From Gemmatimonadota bacterium (lineage in GTDB: Bacteria; Gemmatimonadota; Gemmatimonadetes; Gemmatimonadales; GWC2-71-9), in assembly GCA_009692185.1 (NCBI GenBank), contig SHZT01000001.1, positions 62,001-126,000 on the forward strand: DNA of 64,000 nucleotides, written 5' to 3'. The notes under the pieces were generated by a model that worked only from the letters and a program-made list of their open reading frames with translations, was not told where the DNA came from and searched no databases. A program made the position numbers and the translations under genes. Below are positions 52,295-64,000 of the stretch, piece by piece. Position 1 is the first letter of the stretch. Each line of letters starts with the position of its first letter.

Positions 52295-53065
52295 TCACGA
52301 CTGACGGTTGAACAGGCCGGCGAAGCGGCTCATCCAGCCTTCCACGACGTTTGCCGCCGGCACGTCGGTCATGGCGCCATCGCTGACGATCGCGCCCGGG
52401 TTTCGCGTCGTGAGGTGCTCGACTACCGAGCCGCACTGGTGCTCCTGGAGGTACTGCGCACCCGTCGCGAGGCTGCGGCGGTCACCGTGATTGTCCGCCG
52501 CCAGGATATCCGCCAACCCCTCAGCAAGGAGCGCTCGCGCCCGCTGGCCCCTGGTCGTCGGCCGCGTGAGCGTCGTGGCATCCAGCTGGACCCGCGCGCC
52601 GGCCTGCCGCCACTGGCGAACCGCCGGCGGCGAACAGGCATCGTAGCGCTCGGGGTGCGCCACGATCGGCACCACCCCCGCGCGGGACATCTGGTGCAGG
52701 ACCGTTGCGGCGAACTGCGGCACGACACTCAACGGAAACTCGACCAGGTAATACCGGGACCCGGCGAGCGAGAACCGCCGGTCGCCGAGGGCAAGCGCGG
52801 GCATCGGCACATCCAGCATGATCTCGAATCCCAGCGCGAGGCGCGGCGCGGCGGGCGCGCCGCGCGTCAGCTCGTCGAACGCGCGCTGGCGACGCGCCAC
52901 GGCGGCATCGCCGTCAGCCGACACCGTGCTGGCGTTGAGATGCGGAGTCAGCACGACGTCGGTCACCCCCTGCGCAGCAAACAGGGAGAGGACCACGGCC
53001 GATTGCTCCACAGATGGCGAGCCGTCATCGATGGCGGGAAGAAGGTGGCAATGCGTATCGATCAT
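52295..53065 (-). CDS. CpsB/CapC-type PHP phosphatase
   Basis: 256 residues from the ATG at 53065. MIDTHCHLLPAIDDGS is the metal-binding PHP start, followed by VLTPHLN, GFEIMLD, VAHPERYDA and ILAADNHGD. These manganese-dependent protein-tyrosine phosphatases reverse the autophosphorylation of capsule kinases. No BY-kinase is present in the window and the Wzz-like protein lacks a kinase domain, so the partner must be elsewhere or the substrate differs. Confidence 0.87.
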   Translation of the reverse strand: MIDTHCHLLPAIDDGSPSVEQSAVVLSLFAAQGVTDVVLTPHLNASTVSADGDAAVARRQRAFDELTRGAPAAPRLALGFEIMLDVPMPALALGDRRFSLAGSRYYLVEFPLSVVPQFAATVLHQMSRAGVVPIVAHPERYDACSPPAVRQWRQAGARVQLDATTLTRPTTRGQRARALLAEGLADILAADNHGDRRSLATGAQYLQEHQCGSVVEHLTTRNPGAIVSDGAMTDVPAANVVEGWMSRFAGLFNRQS

Positions 53066-53330
53066 CGCATCTCCCCCAGGCGTTCCGGGGCCAACTCGGC
53101 AACGGCTTCGCACGCATAGGTCATGAGGGCATCAGCCGCCAGCAGCGAGAGCGCCGTTTCGCGGGAGGGTGCCGCAGCGGCCGCCTCCGCCAGCAGCCCC
53201 TCGGCCGCCGAGCGGAGCGTATCGGCTACGCTCTCCGCGCCCGGCCCGGGAAGCCCGATGGCGCTCTCCACCCGGCGCCGCAACGCCGGCGGCACCTGGG
53301 CCAGCCGCGGGGCAAGCCAGCGATCCGCCG

Positions 53331-53334
<4 letters not shown>
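53062..53334 (-). CDS. Small uncharacterised helical protein, possible CTG start
   Basis: 90 residues if translated from the CTG (53334-53332) that overlaps the alaS stop (CTGA), or 77 from the first canonical start, a GTG at 53295. The extra residues include WLAPRLAQVPPAL, which read naturally into the rest. The protein is Ala- and Leu-rich, probably all alpha-helical, without signal or membrane segment. I do not recognise a family. It overlaps the phosphatase start by 4 bp. Confidence 0.6.
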
Positions 53335-55970
<2,636 letters not shown>

Positions 55971-55983
55971 GAGAGGAAACTAA

Positions 55984-56092
55984 GGGCGGGAAAAGGGAAA
56001 AGGGAAATGGGAAAAGTAAAACACGCTAATTGGAGCGATGATCTCGACCTCCGGTGCCTAGCTTTCCCGTTTCCCCTTTCCCGTTTCCCCTC
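55984..56092. repeat. Imperfect inverted purine/pyrimidine tracts between recX and alaS
   Basis: The plus strand has a purine run of GGGAAAA units at 55984-56016 and, after 46 bases, a pyrimidine run of TTTCCC/TTTCCCC units at 56063-56092. The two are largely complementary and could form a long stem in the transcript. The right arm is the last coding part of recX; the left arm is just upstream of alaS. Confidence 0.75.
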
Positions 56093-56720
56093 CGTTCTGT
56101 ATCAACTTCTCCACCATTTCCCGCACCTCGCGGCTTCGGAACCCGCGCCTGGCGAGGTATGCCAGCACCCGGCGGCGGCGCGCGGGCAGAGGAAGGGACC
56201 GAAGCGCGGTGACCCGCTTCTCGGCGAGCGTCCGGGCCGCGCTTTCCTGGTCGAACGACTCGGCCACGGAGACCTCAGCCACGGCCTCCTCTGCCACCAC
56301 CCGGGCCACACCCCGCGCGAGCAGATCGTGCACCAGCCGGCTCGGCCCGTGCCCCTTGGGGGCGCGCACCCGGGCGAAGTGCCGGGCGAAGTCGGCGTCG
56401 TTCAGCAGGCCGACCGCCTCCAGCCGTTCGAGCGCCGCTTTCACCGCCTGCGGCTCGTGATTCCGGTCCCGGAGCTTCCGGGCCAGTTCACCCACGGCCT
56501 GCGGCCGAATGCCCAGCATGCGGAGCGCCACTCGCCGGGCTGCATCGACCCGCGCGGCAGCCATGAGAGCCTCGTAACGAGCCGGGGCCAGCTCCTCACC
56601 GGAAGCCAGCCCCAGTTCCTTCACGACTTCGACCGGCAGGCTCGCCACCCGGTCCCCATCTATTTCGACGATGACGCACCCCGCGAGCCGCGGGTCGGGT
56701 CGCAGCGCCGAGACGATCAC
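56058..56720 (-). CDS. recX: Regulatory protein RecX
   Basis: 220 residues from a GTG 10 bp after the recA stop. RRVALRMLGIRPQAVGELARKL, LERLEAVGLLNDADFARHF and LAYLARRGFRSREVREMV are the three-helix repeats of RecX, an inhibitor of RecA filaments. An N-terminal stretch of about 55 residues precedes the RecX core. The last residues (GGETGKGKRES) are encoded by a purine-rich tract and look added. Confidence 0.88.
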   Translation of the reverse strand: MIVSALRPDPRLAGCVIVEIDGDRVASLPVEVVKELGLASGEELAPARYEALMAAARVDAARRVALRMLGIRPQAVGELARKLRDRNHEPQAVKAALERLEAVGLLNDADFARHFARVRAPKGHGPSRLVHDLLARGVARVVAEEAVAEVSVAESFDQESAARTLAEKRVTALRSLPLPARRRRVLAYLARRGFRSREVREMVEKLIQNGGETGKGKRES

Positions 56721-56730
56721 GGCCGTGTCG

Positions 56731-57789
56731 TCAGGCGTCTTCGGCCGGCGCCGGCGTCTTCATGGCAATACCGAGGTGCGCCTTCACCTTGCCCTCGATT
56801 TCGACCATGGTCTCAGGGTTGTCCTTGAGGTACAGCTTGGCGTTTTCCCGGCCCTGCCCCACGCGCTCCTTGCCGTAGGAGAACCAGGCCCCGCTCCTCT
56901 CGATGATGTTCGCTTCGGTTGCGAGGTCTACCAGGAGGGCGATGTGGCTGATGCCCTCGTTGAACATGATGTCGAACTCGGCCTGCCGGAACGGCGGCGC
57001 CACCTTGTTCTTCACCACCTTTACCCGCACCCGGCTCCCGACAATTTCTTCCCGTTCCTTCACCGGGCCGATGCGGCGCACATCGAGCCGCACCGACGCG
57101 TAGAACTTGAGCGCCCGGCCCCCCGTGGTCGTTTCGGGGTTGCCGAACATGACGCCGATCTTTTCGCGCAGCTGGTTGATAAAGATCACGGATGTCTTGG
57201 AGCGATTGATGCTGCCCGCGAGCTTCCGGAGGGCCTGGGACATGAGGCGGGCCTGGAGGCCCATGTGCGAGTCTCCCATGTCGCCCTCGATTTCGGCCTT
57301 GGGCACCAGCGCCGCCACCGAGTCCACCACGATAACGTCTACCGCGCCCGAGCGGACAAGAATTTCGGCGATTTCGAGGCCCTCTTCCCCGGTGTCCGGC
57401 TGGGACACCAGCAGGTCCTCGATTTTCACGCCGAGTTTCTGGGCGTATTCGACGTCCAGCGCGTGCTCGGCGTCGATGTAGGCGGCGACACCGCCATTTC
57501 GCTGCGCGTTGGCCGCGACGTGGAGGGCCAGCGTGGTCTTGCCGCTCGATTCGGGACCGTAGATTTCAGTGATGCGGCCGCGGGGTATGCCCCCGACGCC
57601 GATGGCGGCATCCAGGTTGATGGCGCCGGTGGAGATGAACTCGACCTTGGCCCAGGAATCCTGCCCCATGCGCATGATGGAGCCCTTACCCAGCTGCTTT
57701 TCGATTTGGGCAATGGCGATTCCCAGCGCCTTCCGGCGCTCGTCGCTCAGCTTCGGGGCCTCTTTTTCCTCTTTTTCGTTGACGGCCAT
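56731..57789 (-). CDS. recA: RecA recombinase
   Basis: 352 residues. Walker [10 protein letters not shown] is at residues 78-86; [19 protein letters not shown], the L1/L2 DNA-binding stretches and [21 protein letters not shown] are all present. It drives homologous recombination and the SOS response. An AGAGG ribosome-binding site lies 5 nt before the ATG. RecX follows in the same unit, as in many bacteria. Confidence 0.98.
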   Translation of the reverse strand: MAVNEKEEKEAPKLSDERRKALGIAIAQIEKQLGKGSIMRMGQDSWAKVEFISTGAINLDAAIGVGGIPRGRITEIYGPESSGKTTLALHVAANAQRNGGVAAYIDAEHALDVEYAQKLGVKIEDLLVSQPDTGEEGLEIAEILVRSGAVDVIVVDSVAALVPKAEIEGDMGDSHMGLQARLMSQALRKLAGSINRSKTSVIFINQLREKIGVMFGNPETTTGGRALKFYASVRLDVRRIGPVKEREEIVGSRVRVKVVKNKVAPPFRQAEFDIMFNEGISHIALLVDLATEANIIERSGAWFSYGKERVGQGRENAKLYLKDNPETMVEIEGKVKAHLGIAMKTPAPAEDA

Positions 57790-57820
57790 AAGAACCTCTT
57801 AAAAGATGGGTGGAACGGCA

Positions 57821-57837
57821 CCCGAATATATCCCGAA
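57821..57837 (-). promoter_or_regulatory. recA upstream direct repeat with -10-like box
   Basis: On the minus strand TTCGGG occurs twice, 5 nt apart, 32 bp upstream of the recA ATG. The spacer and second copy contain TATATT (57830-57825), five of six matches to a -10 box. No recognised LexA-box consensus is visible. Confidence 0.4.
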
Positions 57838-57854
57838 CCTGTCCCGGCCGCCAG

Positions 57855-58253
57855 TCACCTGGCCATCCGGAAGGCGTCCTGCATGTGCTCCAGCCCGGAA
57901 ATGACCCCGCACCGGAACACCACTCCGATCACATCGAACCGGTAGGTGTCTTCAGGCCGGCCGTGCCGGTCTACCCAGGCCTGCGCCACCCGCCCGATCT
58001 CCCGGCGCTTGCTCCAAGTCACGGCCTCGAAGGGCGTTCCAAAGCCCTTACCGCTCCGGGTCTTGACCTCGACGAAGGCGACGAGGGCGCCCTTCCGGAC
58101 TACCAGGTCCACCTCGAAGCGGCCCAAGCGAAACCGGTGGTCCAGCACCTGCCACCCATTGTCCCGCAAGAACCGGATGGCCGCCGCCTCACCTTGGAGA
58201 CCCAGGACATGCCGTTTGTCGCGCCAGAGCGCAGGATCTGACTGAATAGGCAC
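57855..58253 (-). CDS. yraN: YraN family protein (UPF0102)
   Basis: 132 residues. GLQGEAAAIRFLRDNGWQVL, RFRLGRFEVDLVVRKGALV and FVEVKTRSGKGFGTPFEAV carry the nuclease-fold acidic residues and the E-x-K motif of the YraN family. The family resembles Holliday junction resolvases by fold, but its role is not established. It stands between recA and ftsK with a 65-bp gap to the recA start. Confidence 0.9.
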   Translation of the reverse strand: MPIQSDPALWRDKRHVLGLQGEAAAIRFLRDNGWQVLDHRFRLGRFEVDLVVRKGALVAFVEVKTRSGKGFGTPFEAVTWSKRREIGRVAQAWVDRHGRPEDTYRFDVIGVVFRCGVISGLEHMQDAFRMAR

Positions 58254-58298
58254 GGGGCGACACTAGCGCCGCCCCGTCAACGCCGCGTCAACAAGCGT

Positions 58299-60581
<2,283 letters not shown>

Positions 60582-60582
60582 T

Positions 60583-61332
60583 TCACCCCCGTGAGGAAGC
60601 CGTCACCCGCCGGTCATCATAGACCGGCACGATGTCGTATTGGTCCGGTGTGGACGCGGCCAGCACGTCGGCCTTGAATCTTAACCGCAGCAGGTCATGT
60701 GCGGCGGCCCCCGCCGAGATCGGGACGGACCAGTTGTCTCCGTACCGGCGCACCAGCTCGATCGCGGCCAGCGCGGCATCGTTCATCTCCAGCGCCTTCT
60801 TCGACCGGCTCTTCCCCGAAAGCGCGGCCCGCGCGTACCGGCCCGCCACGTACGCATCCTCGATCGCGAACTGGCGCTCCCGGCCGGAGCAGACGATGTG
60901 CAGTTCGCCCGCTTCGGCAAAAGCGTGGCGCGCGGCCTCGACGACGGCCGAGAAGTTGGTCACCGCGGCGACGATCACCGGCTGTCCCGACTCGGACGCC
61001 ACCAGCGCGGGAGTGCCGTTGGTCGTGGCCAGTATGATCGTCTTCCCACCCACCGCTTCCGCCGTCATCTCCAGCGGTGAATTGCCGAGGTCGAACCCGG
61101 GAATGGGCAAGCAGCGCCGCTCACCGGCGAGCAGGCGGTCACCTTTCCCCATGTTCTGGGCAATCTTGAGCGCCTCGTCTGCCGTCGGCGCCGGAAACAC
61201 CGCCTTGGCGCCGTTGGCCAGCGCCGCGACGATCGTCGTGGTGGCCCGGAGGATGTCGAGCACGACCACGGGCTTCCCCGCGAGCACCGCGGGTGTCACG
61301 CCGGTCGGCGTGAAATGGACCGAGAGCTTCAT
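60583..61332 (-). CDS. comB: 2-phosphosulfolactate phosphatase family (ComB)
   Basis: 249 residues. [41 protein letters not shown] and [12 protein letters not shown] are the ComB family blocks. The founding member dephosphorylates 2-phosphosulfolactate in coenzyme M synthesis; in bacteria without that cofactor the true substrate is unknown. It overlaps accC by 4 bp and ftsK follows after 1 bp. Confidence 0.88.
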   Translation of the reverse strand: MKLSVHFTPTGVTPAVLAGKPVVVLDILRATTTIVAALANGAKAVFPAPTADEALKIAQNMGKGDRLLAGERRCLPIPGFDLGNSPLEMTAEAVGGKTIILATTNGTPALVASESGQPVIVAAVTNFSAVVEAARHAFAEAGELHIVCSGRERQFAIEDAYVAGRYARAALSGKSRSKKALEMNDAALAAIELVRRYGDNWSVPISAGAAAHDLLRLRFKADVLAASTPDQYDIVPVYDDRRVTASSRG

Positions 61333-62684
61333 TGGGCGGGCTTGAGCAGGCCGGGCTCCCGTTCCAGGAACTTGGTGTCCACCTGGCCGGCGACAAACGC
61401 CGGGTGGTGAATCACGCTCTTCAGGAACGGGATCGTGGTCGGCACGCCTTCCACGATGAACGAATCGAGCGCCTGGCTCATGCGCGCCAGCGCCTCTTCA
61501 CGCGTATTGCCGTGCACAATCACCTTGGCAAGCAGGGAGTCGTAGTAGGGGGGCACCGTGTACCCGGCGTAGACGTGCGTGTCCACCCGGACGCCGGGAC
61601 CGCCGGGCGGATGATACGCCGTAATGGTGCCGGGCGCGGGCTGAAAATTCCTGGACGGGTCTTCCGCGTTCACCCGGCACTCGATGGCGTGGCCGCGGAG
61701 CTGGTCGCCGTAGAGCTTGATGGACAGCGGCTCTCCGGCCGCGACCCGGATCTGTTCCTTCACGATGTCGCACGACGTAACCATCTCCGTCACCGGGTGC
61801 TCCACCTGGACGCGGGTGTTCATCTCCATGAAATAGAAGCAGCCGTTTTCATAGAGGAACTCGATCGTGCCCGCGCCAAGGTACTTGATGTGTTTTGCCG
61901 CCCGCACCGCGGACTCGCCCATCCGGGTGCGCACCTCGGGCGGGAGCCCCGGGCTCGGCGCCTCCTCGATCAGCTTCTGGTGCCGCCGCTGGATGGAGCA
62001 ATCCCGCTCGCCCAGGTGCATGAGGTTGCCGAACTGGTCGCCCATGAGCTGGATCTCGATGTGGCGCGGCCGCTCCAGGAACTTCTCGACGTACACCTCG
62101 GCATTGCCGAACGCGGCCAGCGCCTCGTTGCGGGCGAGGCCGAACGCCTGCATGAACGCGTCCGCGTCATGCGCCACCCGCATGCCCTTTCCACCCCCGC
62201 CCGCCGCCGCCTTGATGATGACCGGGAACCCGATCTCTTCCGCGATGGCCAGCGCCTCGGCCGGATTCTCCACCGGCCCGGGCGAACCGGGCACGACCGG
62301 GATGTTCAGTTCCTGCGCCAGCCGCCGCGCCGACGCCTTGTCGCCCATCTGGCGAATCTGCTCAGCGGTGGGCCCGATGAACGTGATGTTGGAGTTCGCG
62401 CAGGCGTCGGCGAACCCGGCGTTCTCCGCCAGGAACCCGTACCCGGGGTGAATCGCGTCGGCCCCGGTGATTTCGGCGGCCGCGATGATCGCGGGAATGC
62501 GCAGGTAGGAGAGCCGGGACGGCGGCGGCCCGATGCAGACGTCGTCGTCCGCGAACCGCACGTGCAGGGATTCCCGATCGGCTTCGCTGTAGACCGCGAC
62601 GGTCTGGATGCCAAGTTCGCGGCACGCGCGGATCACCCGCAGGGCGATCTCCCCGCGGTTGGCGATCAGGACTTTTTTGAACAT
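61329..62684 (-). CDS. accC: Biotin carboxylase subunit of acetyl-CoA carboxylase
   Basis: 451 residues, standard length. [37 protein letters not shown], the ATP loop [13 protein letters not shown] and [16 protein letters not shown] are all present. It carboxylates biotin on AccB with ATP and bicarbonate for fatty acid synthesis. It starts 4 bp after the PilT-like gene that separates it from accB. Confidence 0.97.
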   Translation of the reverse strand: MFKKVLIANRGEIALRVIRACRELGIQTVAVYSEADRESLHVRFADDDVCIGPPPSRLSYLRIPAIIAAAEITGADAIHPGYGFLAENAGFADACANSNITFIGPTAEQIRQMGDKASARRLAQELNIPVVPGSPGPVENPAEALAIAEEIGFPVIIKAAAGGGGKGMRVAHDADAFMQAFGLARNEALAAFGNAEVYVEKFLERPRHIEIQLMGDQFGNLMHLGERDCSIQRRHQKLIEEAPSPGLPPEVRTRMGESAVRAAKHIKYLGAGTIEFLYENGCFYFMEMNTRVQVEHPVTEMVTSCDIVKEQIRVAAGEPLSIKLYGDQLRGHAIECRVNAEDPSRNFQPAPGTITAYHPPGGPGVRVDTHVYAGYTVPPYYDSLLAKVIVHGNTREEALARMSQALDSFIVEGVPTTIPFLKSVIHHPAFVAGQVDTKFLEREPGLLKPAQ

Positions 62685-62688
62685 CGCG

Positions 62689-63180
62689 CTAGCGCGCGGG
62701 CTTCCCGCCCTGGCCGCCGCCGCCCGGCTGCGAGAAAGTCTGGTCGGACGATCCCTCGATGCCGCTCAACCGCAGGGCGAACTCACTCGGGTTGGTCGCG
62801 AAGAAAAGCGCCATTTCATAGCTGATCGCGCCCTGGTGATACCACTGCATCAGGGACTGATCGAAGGACTGCATGCCGTACTGCACGCCGCCTTGCTTGA
62901 TCAGGTCCGGGATATTGAGCGACTTCTCGGCGTCCCGGATGTTGTCCTTGTGCTCGGCGAACTCCTTCACCTGGCGCGGCGTCATGATCTGTTCCGCGAG
63001 GCCCTTGAGTTCCTCGGGCTTGAGCGGCTGCTGATGCAACTGCACCAGGTCGCCCGCGACCCGGATGGTCGGCGGCCGGCCAACCTTCAAATGGAGGTCC
63101 GAGCCACCCTGGCGCACCATCTCGGTGATGGCCGCCTTGAAATTGAACGAAGGTGCCGCTGCTGCAGCTGGTTCAGCCAT
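62689..63180 (-). CDS. PilT-related protein lacking the ATPase core
   Basis: 163 residues. Residues 27-34 (SDLHLKVG) and the following [13 protein letters not shown] match the N-terminal domain of PilT-type twitching ATPases. From about residue 85 the sequence [18 protein letters not shown], then [20 protein letters not shown], matches the extreme PilT C-terminus (the GMQ..DQSL block). Everything between, including Walker A, Walker B, Asp box and His box, is missing. A Gly-rich tail follows. It overlaps accB by 8 bp and precedes accC by 4 bp. It cannot hydrolyse ATP; a scaffolding or regulatory role is possible. Confidence 0.88.
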   Translation of the reverse strand: MAEPAAAAAPSFNFKAAITEMVRQGGSDLHLKVGRPPTIRVAGDLVQLHQQPLKPEELKGLAEQIMTPRQVKEFAEHKDNIRDAEKSLNIPDLIKQGGVQYGMQSFDQSLMQWYHQGAISYEMALFFATNPSEFALRLSGIEGSSDQTFSQPGGGGQGGKPAR

Positions 63181-63649
63181 TGGGATCCACCCTGAAGAGC
63201 ACGTGACCGAATTCGACGGGTTCCGCGTCCTCGACGCAGACTTCGCGAATCACGCCGGCGATTTCGGCGTCGAGGGGATTCATGATCTTCATCGCTTCAA
63301 TAATGCACAGTGTGCCACCCGGAGCGATCCGGGTCCCCACCCGCACATACGCCTCGGCGCCTGGTTCGGGCCGGGCATAGAAAGTACCGACCATCGGCGA
63401 CTTGATCTCCAGCAAGGGCGTCGCCGCAACTGGCTCCGCTGCCTCTCCTGCCGCCGAGCGCCCAGGCCGGGCGGCAGATGGGGCAGCAGAGGCAGAGGGG
63501 GCAGGCCCCGCCTGGTACACCACCGGACCGTGGTTCCCCCCGCTCTTGGAAACGCGGTAGGTGGTCGTCCACTTCCGGATTTCAATGGTCTCGGCGTTCG
63601 ACCGGTTGAGCAGATCGAGCAGCCGCTCGAGATACTCGAAGTCGTTCAT
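63173..63649 (-). CDS. accB: Biotin carboxyl carrier protein of acetyl-CoA carboxylase
   Basis: 158 residues. The C-terminal biotinyl domain (IKSPMVGTFYARPEPGA) carries the biotinylation site EAMKIMN, Lys near 121. An Ala/Pro/Ser-rich linker joins it to an N-terminal helix domain. It shuttles carboxyl groups between biotin carboxylase and carboxyltransferase. The gene starts the unit accB, PilT-like gene, accC, comB, ftsK; 61 bp separate it from the M24 peptidase stop. Confidence 0.96.
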   Translation of the reverse strand: MNDFEYLERLLDLLNRSNAETIEIRKWTTTYRVSKSGGNHGPVVYQAGPAPSASAAPSAARPGRSAAGEAAEPVAATPLLEIKSPMVGTFYARPEPGAEAYVRVGTRIAPGGTLCIIEAMKIMNPLDAEIAGVIREVCVEDAEPVEFGHVLFRVDPNG

Positions 63650-63710
63650 CGCCCCAAATAGACACCGTCGGCCACCCGTCCGTCAATCTGCCACGCGGGG
63701 CCCACGCGCG

Positions 63711-64000
63711 TCAGTCGCCGAGCTCGATGAGGTCGGTCATGCCGTCGGACAGGAGCTCCGGTCCGCCCGCGGCCAGGTGAACATCGTCCTCGATGCGCAC
63801 GCCGCCCCACCCGGGGATATACACGCCCGGCTCGATGGTGACGACCGCGCCCACCGGCAGCGCGTCGGCGTTCCCCTTGCTCACGCGGGGCGCCTCGTGC
63901 ACCTCGAGGCCCAGTCCGTGACCCAGCGAGTGCCCGAAGGCGTCACCGAAGCCGCGCGCCTCGATCGGCGATCGCGCGAGCGCGTCGGCGTCACGGCCGG
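63711..64000 (-). CDS. M24 family metallopeptidase (Xaa-Pro aminopeptidase), 3' part
   Basis: The frame runs off the right end; 96 residues of the C-terminus are visible. FGHSLGHGLGLEVHE and TIEPGVYIPGWGGVRIEDD are the metal-ligand blocks of M24 peptidases (His, Glu and Glu ligands). It probably is an Xaa-Pro aminopeptidase (PepP/PepQ type), a cytosolic enzyme removing N-terminal residues before proline. It is commonly found upstream of accB and efp. Confidence 0.9.
   Translation of the reverse strand, partial: GRDADALARSPIEARGFGDAFGHSLGHGLGLEVHEAPRVSKGNADALPVGAVVTIEPGVYIPGWGGVRIEDDVHLAAGGPELLSDGMTDLIELGD

Noticed and set aside
61332-62825. 497-residue plus-strand frame opposite accC
   Set aside because: Antisense to a fully conserved biotin carboxylase; composition is typical of a shadow frame.

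Overview
The window is GC-rich, almost fully coding bacterial DNA. It comes from a diderm: it carries an outer-membrane Wzi-type capsule protein and an SLBB-type polysaccharide export protein. Gene content, codon choice and polypyrimidine repeats inside core genes suggest Gemmatimonadota or a relative. That assignment is an inference and was not tested. About 47 kb is an exopolysaccharide or O-antigen locus. About 17 kb is core genome.

Left part (1-17 kb). A plus-strand group encodes an FkbM methyltransferase, a CapK-like adenylate-forming enzyme, a DUF362 protein, a UDP-sugar dehydrogenase and a GT2. It converges on a minus-strand group (14798 down to 5451) holding a WbaP/CpsE-type initiating phosphoglycosyltransferase, a WecG/TagA transferase, a GDP-mannose 3,5-epimerase-like enzyme, GT4 enzymes, an SDR, a DegT aminotransferase and methyltransferases. 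A separate pair (17036 down to 15043), ending at a hairpin, encodes a WbpV-like 4-ketoreductase and a WbpL-like polyprenyl-phosphate sugar-1-P transferase. The WbpL-like gene appears to start at CTG.

Middle part (18-38 kb). Twenty minus-strand genes, mostly with 4-bp overlaps, start with an EPS-associated MarR-type regulator (38208) and run to a WbuB-like glycosyltransferase (18130). The block holds a Wzz-like protein, a Wzx flippase, a Wzy-like polymerase and glycosyltransferases. It also holds a CDP-glucose branch (RfbF, RfbG, RmlC-like epimerase, C-methyltransferase, reductase) and a UDP-L-amino-sugar branch (4,6-dehydratase/5-epimerase, RmlD-like reductase, 2-epimerase) next to a WbuX/WbuY/WbuZ amidotransferase set. 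The likely products are a C-methyl-branched 6-deoxyhexose and an acetamidino (amidine) L-sugar. A perfect 8-bp inverted repeat overlaps the -10 box and the start codon of the regulator, which suggests autoregulation of the whole block.

Next to this (38-46 kb) are a WbpM/CapD-type dehydratase, a large SLBB export protein divergent from it, a carbamoyltransferase with its 52-residue DUF5989 partner, and a GT4.

Right part (46.5-64 kb). Core genes are rarA, a ZIP transporter, a CCA-adding-type nucleotidyltransferase, recX, recA, yraN, ftsK, comB, accC, accB and an M24 peptidase, plus alaS. Three more surface-polysaccharide-type genes (wzi, an SDR, a CpsB/CapC-type PHP phosphatase) lie between the nucleotidyltransferase and alaS. 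Two oddities stand out: a PilT relative lacking the whole ATPase core sits between accB and accC, and polypurine/polypyrimidine tracts are inserted in rarA, alaS, recX and the recX-alaS spacer. No rRNA, tRNA, CRISPR array, transposase or phage gene was seen.
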